Source: Sphingomonadaceae bacterium (GTDB taxonomy: Bacteria > Pseudomonadota > Alphaproteobacteria > Sphingomonadales > Sphingomonadaceae). Taken from it: a stretch of 7,890 nt of DNA. Numbering within the stretch: position 1 is the stretch's first letter; each line of letters opens with the position of its first letter. Both the position numbers and the translations under genes were made by a program. The notes under the pieces are model-generated. The model ran no database searches. It was given only the letters and a program-made list of their open reading frames with translations, and was not told where the DNA came from. Location: positions 1 through 7,890 of the forward strand of contig RFSU01000111.1 of the NCBI GenBank assembly GCA_009923795.1, in the 5' to 3' direction. Below, piece after piece: positions 1 to 6,806 of this stretch.

Positions 1-49
1 TAATGAACCCGACGATATGTCCCGGTCTGGACAAAGGCACAATGACGAA

Positions 50-63
50 AGCGACTAATCGCT
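50..63. other. Small hairpin AGCGA-CTAA-TCGCT at the operon's last stop codon
   Basis: A 5-bp stem with a 4-nt loop overlaps the TAG stop of the amidohydrolase gene. On the minus strand it is followed only by TTTCG, not a U-run, so it is at best a weak or factor-dependent end signal. The remaining 61 bp to the window edge contain no other recognisable gene; a GTG-led minus-strand frame from position 40 stays open to the edge but has no ribosome binding site. Confidence 0.25.
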
Positions 64-700
64 ATTGGGTCAGACCAGACAGCAGGTTCAGCGCCTCTGC
101 CTCTGAAATGACTTCGGCATATTTGGCCTGCAAATCAAAAAGATTGGCTGTGTGCGGGTCGCTATGCCGATCGCCACAGGCGTCGCGGACGACAAAGGGC
201 GCAAAGCCGCTTTGCAAGGCATCCAAAGCGGTCGCCCGAACGCAGCCTGAGGTGGACAGCCCCGTGATCAACAGCGTGTCGACCTCAAGGGCGGATAATT
301 TGGCCGCAAGCGCTGTCCCGAAAAAGGCAGAGGCATATTGCTTCGTCACAACCAGATCAGACGGGGCAGGGGTTAGGCTTGGCGGAAAGCGGCCCAGATC
401 AGACCCTTTATCAAAGGCCTTGAGAGCAGGGATCTTCTTATAGAAGAGGCCGCCATTGGCCCCACCGGGTTCATATTCCACATTGGTGAAGATCACGGGA
501 ATATGGGCAGACCGGGCCGCCGCCAAAAGCCGCTCATTGCTGGCCAACGCGTCTTCAACGCCCGCGTAAAGCGGGGAGGCGGGATCGAGATAGGCCATCA
601 CAAAATCAACGATCAAAAGCGCCGGGCGCGCGCCAAAAGTGAGGCGGCCATCAAAGGCCCCGGCGTAATTTTGAACGAGATCGGGATTGGCCTGGGGCAT
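62..700 (-). CDS. Isochorismatase-family cysteine amidohydrolase, N-carbamoylsarcosine-amidase type
   Basis: This 212-residue cytoplasmic enzyme belongs to the isochorismatase-like hydrolases, which cut C-N amide or carbamoyl bonds through a Cys-Asp-Lys triad. All three residues are visible: Asp32 in ALLIVDF, Lys120 in VTKQYASAFFGT, and Cys153 in GLSTSGCVRA. The block TKxxASAFxGT, the GCVRxT segment and the later GDRH...NLFDLxxKY segment resemble N-carbamoylsarcosine amidase more than true isochorismatase, and length is normal for the family. Its ATG overlaps the stop of the CoA-transferase by one base (TAATG) and no good Shine-Dalgarno precedes it, so translation probably depends on coupling. 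As the last gene of an operon that starts with a hydantoinase-type pair, it most plausibly hydrolyses the ring-opened carbamoyl or amide product. The exact substrate is not shown; maleamate, nicotinamide or other amides remain possible. Family assignment is firm, substrate weak. Confidence 0.9.
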   Translation of the reverse strand: MPQANPDLVQNYAGAFDGRLTFGARPALLIVDFVMAYLDPASPLYAGVEDALASNERLLAAARSAHIPVIFTNVEYEPGGANGGLFYKKIPALKAFDKGSDLGRFPPSLTPAPSDLVVTKQYASAFFGTALAAKLSALEVDTLLITGLSTSGCVRATALDALQSGFAPFVVRDACGDRHSDPHTANLFDLQAKYAEVISEAEALNLLSGLTQ

Positions 701-1881
701 TACATGATGCCCGCGGCCTGAAGCGCCTCAATGTCGTGCGCGCTCATACCGAGCAGCTCGCCAAAAACATCTTCATTATGCTGGCCAACCTTGGAAGGCG
801 CGGGATGCCGCACGCTCGACGGGGTAACCGACAGCTTGGGAAAGGCGTTTTGCATCTTGAGCGTGCCATAGCGTTCCGTTTCCACGTCAATAATCGCCTC
901 ACGCGCTTGAAAATGCGGGTCGGCAATCATCTCTGGCGCGCGATAGACGCGGCCTGCGGGGATGGAGCATTGGGTCATCAGCGCATTGAGTGCATCCACG
1001 GTCAAGGTGCGGGTCCACGCGTTGATAAGTTCATCAAGCTCCAACTGATTGGTGCCGCGCGCTAAATGCGTGGCATAACGCGGATCATCGCCCAATTCGG
1101 GGCGGCCCATGGCTTCGGCCAGACGCCGCCACAAACTGTCCTTATTGGCACCAATCATATATTCGCCATCCTTGCACGAATAGACGTTGGACGGCGCAAT
1201 GCCCGGCAGGATGGAGCCAGACCGTTCCCGGATCAGACCCATCAGATCATATTCGGGAACGATGCTTTCCATCACCTGCAGCACGCTTTCATAGAGCGCG
1301 GCATCGACCACCTGGCCTTTGCCTGTGCGTTCGCGGACATGGAGGGCGGCCAGCACGCCCATGCAGCCAAAGGTTGCCGTCAGCGTGTCGCCAATGGAAA
1401 TGCCCATGCGGCTGGGCGGACGATCTGGTTCGCCGACAATATAGCGCCAGCCGCCCATCGCCTCGCCAATGCCGCCAAAGCCGGCTCGGTTGGAATAGGG
1501 GCCAGTCTGACCATAGCCGGACATGCGGGCAATGATGAGCCGGGGGTTGATGGCCAACAGCGCATCGGGGCCAAGGCCCCATTTCTCCATTGTGCCGGGC
1601 TTAAAATTCTCAATGAGAATATCGGCCTTGGCCGCCAGCTTGCGGACAATGTCTTGGCCTTCGGGCACGCGCAGGTTGATCGATACTGACCGCTTATTGC
1701 GGGCAATCACTTCCCAATTGACCTTGGTGTCGCCCTGCCCCCAATCGCGCATGGGGTCGCCAGCGCCAGGTGGTTCCACCTTGATCACATCGGCGCCCAT
1801 ATCGCCCAAGAGCTGGCCGCAAAACGGCCCAGCCAAAAGCTGGCCCATTTCAACAACGCGCAGTCCGTCTAAAGCACCCAT
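700..1881 (-). CDS. Class III CoA-transferase (CaiB/BaiF/formyl-CoA transferase family)
   Basis: This 393-residue protein moves CoA from an acyl-CoA donor, often succinyl-CoA, to a carboxylic acid, forming an aspartyl thioester intermediate. The N-terminal LDGLRVVEMGQLLAGPFCGQLLGDMGADVIKVE stretch (residues 4-36), NKRSVSINL (62-70), ADILIENFKPG (86-96) and SGYGQTGPY (121-129) are hallmark segments. Asp165 in GISIGDTLTA is the expected catalytic aspartate. The segment GIGEAMGGWRYIVGEPDRPPSRMGISIGD (residues 137-165) is of the kind seen in transferases acting on dicarboxylic or hydroxy-dicarboxylic acids such as citramalate, but this is an impression, not an alignment. It starts 9 nt after the HyuB-type gene and ends overlapping the amidohydrolase start. 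Association with an HMG-CoA-lyase homologue suggests it makes the CoA ester that the lyase cleaves. The acceptor acid is unknown. Family assignment is very secure. Confidence 0.93.
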   Translation of the reverse strand: MGALDGLRVVEMGQLLAGPFCGQLLGDMGADVIKVEPPGAGDPMRDWGQGDTKVNWEVIARNKRSVSINLRVPEGQDIVRKLAAKADILIENFKPGTMEKWGLGPDALLAINPRLIIARMSGYGQTGPYSNRAGFGGIGEAMGGWRYIVGEPDRPPSRMGISIGDTLTATFGCMGVLAALHVRERTGKGQVVDAALYESVLQVMESIVPEYDLMGLIRERSGSILPGIAPSNVYSCKDGEYMIGANKDSLWRRLAEAMGRPELGDDPRYATHLARGTNQLELDELINAWTRTLTVDALNALMTQCSIPAGRVYRAPEMIADPHFQAREAIIDVETERYGTLKMQNAFPKLSVTPSSVRHPAPSKVGQHNEDVFGELLGMSAHDIEALQAAGIM

Positions 1882-1890
1882 TTTCTCAAC

Positions 1891-3765
1891 TCATTCTGCG
1901 GCTTCGGCGTGCATCCAGACAGGCTGAATGGGCGCCTCTAGGCCAGTTTCTGCGACACAATTTGCCCGCAGTGCATCAATGCCGGGGCCGTAGTTAAACA
2001 GCTCCAGCGCGGGACGCGTGGCGCGCATTTGCGTGCGCAGTGCCTCTGTTGCGGCCATGTCGACTTGGCCCTTTGCATTGGCCACCACGCCATAATCGCG
2101 CGCACCTTCGGGCGTGACGAGCCCTTGGGTGATTTCCTTGCCGACAAGAGCAGCATCACGATCCAGCGGGTCGCCCCAGCCACCACCACCCCAGGTGATG
2201 AAGTGCAGCTGATCGTCGACGTCCACATGCACATCTTCAACCTTGTTGCCGATGATGTGCGTGCTGCCATCCGCCTTTTCCAAGATCTTGCGCGCACGCT
2301 TTCCGGGTTCACCGCCATTCACGCCCCATGGGGGCACAAACCAGCGGTCATCATGGATGGAAATCGTGCCCGATGCGAGGAAGCGGTAGGTCATGTGGAT
2401 GCCATTGCCGCCGCGATGCAGCCCAGCGCCGCCGGAATCGGGGGCCGTGTCATACCGCTCAATAATCAGCGGGAAATAGCGTTCCAAAAATTCATTGGGG
2501 ACATTGGTAAAGCCCGGCCAGAGCGAATGGCCATCCGGCCCATCGCCCAGCGGACGGCCCGGAATACCGCCAAAGCCAATTTGGAACAGCTGGAACCATT
2601 TTTCATCTGCATCATAGCCGGAATAGAAAAGATGCGGAGAGGAAGAGAAGCCCGCAGCGTTCAGGAACTCCGGTGTCTTTTGCCCCAACAGGCCACCCAA
2701 AATATCAAATATGCGGCCCAGCGCGTGGGTGCGGCCCGAGAGAGCTGCCGGGAATTTCGGCTTGAGCAGCGACCCTTCTGGAATGCGCACATCAATGAGA
2801 TCATAAAACCCGTCATTGAACAGAATCTGCGGGTCAAAGACCATGATCATGTAGATGCCAAAAAACATCTTAAACATGTTTTCATTGAGGAAGAAGTTGA
2901 TCGACGCCTTGCTCTGCGGATCAGTGCCCGCAAAATCGAGGATGACCTTCTCGCCCTCCCGCCACATGGTGCATTTGATGCGATAGGGCCCAGCGCCCAT
3001 GCCATCGTCGCATATATAATCTTCAAAGCTCACTGGCTCTTCGGCAACGGCCATGGTGAGCAGGGATTTCATTGCGCGATGGTTGCGGGCCAGAAGCTCT
3101 TGCGTGGCCGACACATAAACATCGTCGCCAAAGCGTTCTGCCATTTCAATGACGCGGCGCGAGGCGACGCGGCAGGACGCGATGAGCGCGTTCAAATCGG
3201 CCTGACACCAATCTGGCTTGCGCGTTTGGTGCAGAACCAGCTTCATCAGGTCTTCGTTATACTCGCCCTTTTTCCAGAGCTTGACCGGGGGAATCCGCAC
3301 CCCTTCTTCAAAAATCGAGGTGGCGTTGATCGGCATGGAGCCAACGACTTTACCGCCAATGTCGGACTGGTGGCCGAACATGGAGGTATAGGCGATCAAC
3401 CGGCCATCCTTAAACACGGGCAAAAGGACCAGCCAGTCATTCGAGTGGCTGACTGCGCCATCCACCGAATAGGGGTCTGACAAGAAGATGAGGTCGCCAT
3501 CTTCCAGCGTGCCCTCAAAATTATCGAGGAAGCCGCCGATGAAACTGCCGAACTGCCCGACAATCATCTTGCCGGTGGGATCGGCGATCAGCGGAAAGGC
3601 ATCGCCCTGTTCGCGAATGCCGGGTGACATTGCGGTGCGGACCAGCGTTGCATCCATTTCAATGCGGGCATTGCGCAGCGCATTTTCAATAATGTCGAGC
3701 GTCACCGGATCGATGTCGATCTTTTTGAAGGGAACCGGGTTGGTTTGGATGATCTGTGCAGCCAT
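1891..3765 (-). CDS. Hydantoinase/oxoprolinase subunit B (HyuB-type)
   Basis: This 624-residue protein is the catalytic partner of the adjacent HyuA-type subunit; together such pairs use ATP to hydrolyse cyclic amides or, in related acetone and acetophenone carboxylases, to carboxylate ketones. The family signature DPVTLDIIENALRNARIEMDATLVRTAMSP lies at residues 19-48. Two conserved HxxD pairs are present, His107/Asp110 in SDPYSVDGAVSHSND and His132/Asp135 in FGHQSDIGGKVVGSMP, probably near the metal or active site. SGGAGLHRGGNG and GGGGWGDPLDRD (526-537) mark the C-terminal half. A tail of about 87 residues follows the GGGGWGDP motif, ending in a proline-containing ETGLEAPIQPVW segment; this is longer than in short HyuB proteins. 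The first HxxD block reads AVSHSND rather than the usual GGTHLPD, so this is a divergent subgroup. Translation starts 9 nt after a perfect AGGAGG. Substrate unknown; N-methylhydantoinase, lactamase or carboxylase activity are all conceivable. Confidence 0.93.
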   Translation of the reverse strand: MAAQIIQTNPVPFKKIDIDPVTLDIIENALRNARIEMDATLVRTAMSPGIREQGDAFPLIADPTGKMIVGQFGSFIGGFLDNFEGTLEDGDLIFLSDPYSVDGAVSHSNDWLVLLPVFKDGRLIAYTSMFGHQSDIGGKVVGSMPINATSIFEEGVRIPPVKLWKKGEYNEDLMKLVLHQTRKPDWCQADLNALIASCRVASRRVIEMAERFGDDVYVSATQELLARNHRAMKSLLTMAVAEEPVSFEDYICDDGMGAGPYRIKCTMWREGEKVILDFAGTDPQSKASINFFLNENMFKMFFGIYMIMVFDPQILFNDGFYDLIDVRIPEGSLLKPKFPAALSGRTHALGRIFDILGGLLGQKTPEFLNAAGFSSSPHLFYSGYDADEKWFQLFQIGFGGIPGRPLGDGPDGHSLWPGFTNVPNEFLERYFPLIIERYDTAPDSGGAGLHRGGNGIHMTYRFLASGTISIHDDRWFVPPWGVNGGEPGKRARKILEKADGSTHIIGNKVEDVHVDVDDQLHFITWGGGGWGDPLDRDAALVGKEITQGLVTPEGARDYGVVANAKGQVDMAATEALRTQMRATRPALELFNYGPGIDALRANCVAETGLEAPIQPVWMHAEAAE

Positions 3766-3774
3766 GATGTCTTC

Positions 3775-3780
3775 CCTCCT
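3775..3780 (-). promoter_or_regulatory. Perfect Shine-Dalgarno AGGAGG for the HyuB-type gene
   Basis: On the minus strand the sequence reads TGAGGAGGGAAG, so the TGA stop of the HyuA-type gene shares its final A with a perfect AGGAGG that lies 9 nt before the HyuB-type ATG. Ribosomes finishing subunit A end exactly on the entry site for subunit B, which should keep the two subunits in balance. Confidence 0.85.
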
Positions 3781-5828
3781 CAGCCTAAGTTGATCAAGAT
3801 GTTGCCGACGCGGTCGACGGTTGCGACGCAGCCCGATTCAACCAATGTCGTTGAGTCCATTTCCACGATGATGGCCGGGCCTTTCAAAATATCGCCCTGA
3901 CGCAGCTTGGATCGATCATAGATCACCGCCGCTTGTTCACGCCCATCCATCCAAAGCATATGGTCGCGCATCTTGGCAGCGTGTGGATTGCCATCGCCCT
4001 TGGGCAGTTCCGCCGCCGGAAGGTCGAGCGCGGCCCCCAAAGCCACGGCCCGCAGATTCACAATCTCATGCGGGGTATCCATGTTGAAGGTGAAGAGCCG
4101 GTTATGCTCTTCATCAAACCGCTTCAAAATACCGGCAATGCCGTCGCTGCGCAGCAGGTCTGCGCTGATCGTCAGCGGCACTTCAAAGGCCTGACCCGAA
4201 TAGCGGACATCCACTTCAAAAGCGGTTGTAATCTCGGCGTCGGGCACGCCATCCGCCAGCAATTCAGCTCGCGTTTGGTGCGCCATGTCTTCGAGAATAT
4301 CGATCAGATCCTGTGCCTGTGTTTGGCTGGCAAGGCGCGAGAAGGACCGGGCCGTTTCCGTCCGCATCTGCGTCGTCGCATCGCCCAGAGCACAGAGCAC
4401 GCCGGGGGAGACGGGCGAAATTGCGGGCCAGCTGCCCATCAGGCGGGCAACGGCATTCACATGCAGCGGCCCTGCGCCGCCAAAACCCATGAGCGCGAAA
4501 TGGCGCGGGTCATAGCCTTGCTGAACCGAGATCATGCGCAGCGCGCCGAACATATTTTCGTTCACAATGTCGATGATGCCACGGGCAGCCGCCATCAGAT
4601 CAATGTCGAGCGCATCAGCAATCGTCTGCACCGCGCGCTTGGCGCCTTCACGATCCAGCTGGAACGTGCCGCCCAAGAGGTTTTCGGGGAGATAGCCAAG
4701 AACGACATTGGCGTCCGTGACCGTTGGCAATTCACCACCCTTGCCATAAGCAACGGGGCCGGGGACGGCACCTGCCGATTGCGGGCCGACGCGCAGGGCC
4801 TTTGTCAGTTCGGGCACATAGGCGATGGAGCCGCCGCCAGCACCCACAGTCTTCACATCCAGCGCAGAGGCGCGGACGGAGAGATGGCCAACTTCGGTTG
4901 TCCGCTGACGACGTGGTTCGAGATTTTCGATCAGCGCAACGTCGGTGGACGTGCCGCCGACATCCAAGGTTAGAATATTCTTCAACCCTGCATTGCGGCC
5001 GACCCAAAGCGCGCCCGTCACCCCGCCAGCCGGGCCGGACATGAGAATGTTGACGGGCTGCTCCTCAGCCTTTTCCGCCGACATCAGCCCGCCATCGGAG
5101 CGCAGGAGCGACAATTTGCCGCGCAAGCCCGCATCCGCCAGCTTGGAGCGGAGGTTTGAGACATAGCGCCCGACCACAGGCCGGACAGCCGCATTGGCAA
5201 CCGTTGTCAGGGTGCGCTCATACTCCTGCATTTCGGGCAGCACTTCATGGCTGAGCGAGATGGGGACATCGTTGAAAATGTCCTTGGCAATTTCGCCCAC
5301 CCGCTTTTCATGCGCACCGCTTGCATAGGCGTTGATCAGGCTGACGGTGATTGCCTCTACGCCTTGCTCCTTCAAAGAGGTCAGCGCCGTGCGCACATCA
5401 GCCTCATCCAGCGGACGGACTTCGCGGCCTGCCGCATCAATTCGGCCCTTAATCGTGACCGTATCTTCGAGCGCTGCAAGCGGGGTTGGCTTGGGCCAGA
5501 TGATCCAGGCAGCCAGACCGCCGGGCACAAAGCTGCGCGCAATCTGCATGATGTGGCGATAGCCTTCGGTCGTGATCAGTCCGACGCGCGCGCCTTTGCC
5601 TTCCAGAACGGCATTGGTGGCAACTGTTGTGCCGTGCAGGAAGAACTCAATATCCGCGGGTGCAATCCCTGCCTTATCGCAGACCGCAGTGACGCCCGTC
5701 AGAATGCCTTCTGAACTATCATGCGGTGTCGACGGCGTTTTATGCCGCCAAAAAGCCCCTGTTTGCACATTGAACAGCAATAGGTCGGTAAATGTCCCAC
5801 CTACATCGACGCCCAGCCGATACCCCAT
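3780..5828 (-). CDS. Hydantoinase/oxoprolinase subunit A (HyuA-type), ATP-binding
   Basis: This 682-residue subunit belongs to the ASKHA-like ATPase fold and is expected to phosphorylate the substrate or an intermediate for the HyuB partner. Signature motifs in order: phosphate-1 loop GVDVGGTFTDLLL (6-18), HGTTVATNAVLE (65-76), SHEVLPEMQEYERTLTTVANA (193-213), RSDGGLMS (243-250), MSGPAGGV (263-270), the second nucleotide loop LDVGGTSTDVAL (288-299), VKTVGAGGGSIA (325-336) and, further on, GFGGAGPLH. Length and domain order (N-terminal, ATPase, C-terminal) are complete. The SFVPGGLAAWIIWPKP segment (99-114) marks a particular HyuA subgroup and recalls acetone/acetophenone-carboxylase-like members. 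An AGGGAG ribosome binding site inside the end of the lyase gene supports the chosen ATG. The gene begins 3 nt after the lyase stop, and its own TGA overlaps the ribosome binding site of the next gene. No signal peptide; cytoplasmic. Cyclic-amide hydrolase versus carboxylase cannot be decided from sequence. Confidence 0.94.
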   Translation of the reverse strand: MGYRLGVDVGGTFTDLLLFNVQTGAFWRHKTPSTPHDSSEGILTGVTAVCDKAGIAPADIEFFLHGTTVATNAVLEGKGARVGLITTEGYRHIMQIARSFVPGGLAAWIIWPKPTPLAALEDTVTIKGRIDAAGREVRPLDEADVRTALTSLKEQGVEAITVSLINAYASGAHEKRVGEIAKDIFNDVPISLSHEVLPEMQEYERTLTTVANAAVRPVVGRYVSNLRSKLADAGLRGKLSLLRSDGGLMSAEKAEEQPVNILMSGPAGGVTGALWVGRNAGLKNILTLDVGGTSTDVALIENLEPRRQRTTEVGHLSVRASALDVKTVGAGGGSIAYVPELTKALRVGPQSAGAVPGPVAYGKGGELPTVTDANVVLGYLPENLLGGTFQLDREGAKRAVQTIADALDIDLMAAARGIIDIVNENMFGALRMISVQQGYDPRHFALMGFGGAGPLHVNAVARLMGSWPAISPVSPGVLCALGDATTQMRTETARSFSRLASQTQAQDLIDILEDMAHQTRAELLADGVPDAEITTAFEVDVRYSGQAFEVPLTISADLLRSDGIAGILKRFDEEHNRLFTFNMDTPHEIVNLRAVALGAALDLPAAELPKGDGNPHAAKMRDHMLWMDGREQAAVIYDRSKLRQGDILKGPAIIVEMDSTTLVESGCVATVDRVGNILINLG

Positions 5829-5831
5829 TTT

Positions 5832-6749
5832 TCAGTCTCCCTGACGCACAGCGGGAAAAGTAGGCGCATGCGCCACCATTCCCGGAAGTTCTCGATCCAT
5901 AATTTCGGATAACCAGCGACTCGCGCTGATCATTTTCTCAAGATTCATGCTTGTCGCAATACCAGCCCGTTCGAGCATGTAGATGACATCCTCGCTGGGC
6001 ACATTGCCCGCAGCGCCCGGCGCAAAGGGGCATCCGCCCAGTCCGCCAAGCGAGGCATCGACGATGCTAGCCCCGGCCTCCACCGCCGCCCACACATTGG
6101 CAAGGCCCGTATTGCGGGTGTTGTGAAAATGAACGCGCACAGGGATCGGGGCAATGATCGCACCGATCCGCCGCACCATGCGCGCCACTTGGGCCGGGTT
6201 GCCGACGCCAATTGTATCGGCCAGCGCGATTTCAACCGGCCCTGCATCGACCAAAGCTTCGGCCATCGCCGCCACACGATCTTCGGAGACTTCGCCTTCA
6301 AAGGGGCATCCGAAGGCTGCACTGATCGTCACTTGGCCAGTTAGGCCAGCGGCCTGCGCTTGGCGAATAATCGCTTTAGAGACAGCGACGGAGTCATCAC
6401 AGGTCTGCCCCTGATTGGCGATTGCAAAGCGATCGGTTGCGACGGCTACAGCACCCAATTGGTTGATGCGTCCTGTTGCAATGGCACGTTCTGCGCCGCG
6501 CGCGTTCAGGACAAGGCCGATATAGGACACATCCGGGCGGTCTGGCAGGCCGGCACAGACCTGATCTGCATCGGCCATTTGGGGCACGCGGTTCGGATTG
6601 ACGAAGCTTGTCACCTCAATCCGGCGGGCGCCCGCATCAATCGCCTTTTCGATCAGAGTCAGCTTATTCGTAGACGATATCATCGTCTTTTCATTCTGCA
6701 GGCCATCGCGCGGCCCGACTTCCACAAAGCTGATTTTCGCGTTCTGCAT
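5832..6749 (-). CDS. HMG-CoA lyase-family (DRE-TIM metallolyase) enzyme
   Basis: This 305-residue TIM-barrel enzyme belongs to the hydroxymethylglutaryl-CoA lyase family, which cleaves 3-hydroxyacyl-CoA esters to acetyl-CoA and a carbonyl product using a divalent metal. Key residues are present: VEVGPRDGLQNE (9-20) with Arg14 and Asp15, IEVTSFV (44-50), ALADTIGVG (175-183), the metal-binding HxH His207/His209, the catalytic-cysteine loop GGLGGCPFAPGA with Cys240, and Asn249 in GNVPSED. The position after the second histidine is Asn (HFHNTRNTG), whereas the human enzyme has HxHDTYG; bacterial paralogues often show this variant. The start ATG has only a weak purine-rich AAAGAAG leader. It is the first enzyme gene after the regulator and lies just downstream of a GTATAC palindrome. 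No leucine-catabolic partner genes are present, so true HMG-CoA need not be its substrate; a citramalyl-CoA-like or other tertiary 3-hydroxyacyl-CoA is plausible. Confidence 0.92.
   Translation of the reverse strand: MQNAKISFVEVGPRDGLQNEKTMISSTNKLTLIEKAIDAGARRIEVTSFVNPNRVPQMADADQVCAGLPDRPDVSYIGLVLNARGAERAIATGRINQLGAVAVATDRFAIANQGQTCDDSVAVSKAIIRQAQAAGLTGQVTISAAFGCPFEGEVSEDRVAAMAEALVDAGPVEIALADTIGVGNPAQVARMVRRIGAIIAPIPVRVHFHNTRNTGLANVWAAVEAGASIVDASLGGLGGCPFAPGAAGNVPSEDVIYMLERAGIATSMNLEKMISASRWLSEIMDRELPGMVAHAPTFPAVRQGD
5837..5842 (-). promoter_or_regulatory. Ribosome binding site AGGGAG for the HyuA-type gene
   Basis: AGGGAG lies 8 nt before the HyuA-type ATG and inside the last codons (Gln-Gly-Asp) of the lyase gene. 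It confirms the ATG at 5828, where the protein starts MGYRLGVDVGGTFTD as HyuA proteins do, and points to translational coupling with the lyase. Confidence 0.8.
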
Positions 6750-6766
6750 GGTGCTTCTTTGTCTGA

Positions 6767-6778
6767 TTTGTATACAAA
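6767..6778. promoter_or_regulatory. Candidate GntR operator, perfect 12-bp palindrome TTTGTATACAAA
   Basis: A perfect inverted repeat centred on GTATAC lies 18-29 bp before the lyase ATG in the 57-bp gap after the regulator gene. TGTATACA-type sites are common operators for FCD-class GntR proteins. The palindrome contains a -10-like TATACA on the minus strand, so a bound repressor would cover a promoter for the five-gene operon. The promoter itself is not convincing: no good -35 is seen at the right distance. Confidence 0.7.
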
Positions 6779-6806
6779 ATCAACAGGGCAAAATTCCGCC
6801 TGACCT

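Noticed and set aside
1..61. Start of a further minus-strand gene from a GTG at position 40
   Set aside because: No ribosome binding site and only 13 codons visible before the window edge; the frame may be open by chance.
2029..3480. Long plus-strand open frame (483 codons) opposite the HyuB-type gene
   Set aside because: Antisense to a gene with clear family motifs throughout; the translation has no recognisable motif and is rich in His, Ala and Arg as expected from the reverse strand of a GC-rich gene.
3933..4973. Plus-strand open frame (346 codons) opposite the HyuA-type gene
   Set aside because: Lies entirely antisense to a complete, motif-rich HyuA sequence and shows no domain of its own.
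62..6749. Creatinine/N-methylhydantoin degradation operon
   Set aside because: HyuAB plus a carbamoylsarcosine-amidase-like enzyme would fit, but no creatinine deaminase or sarcosine oxidase is present, and the CoA-transferase and HMG-CoA-lyase homologue have no role in that route.
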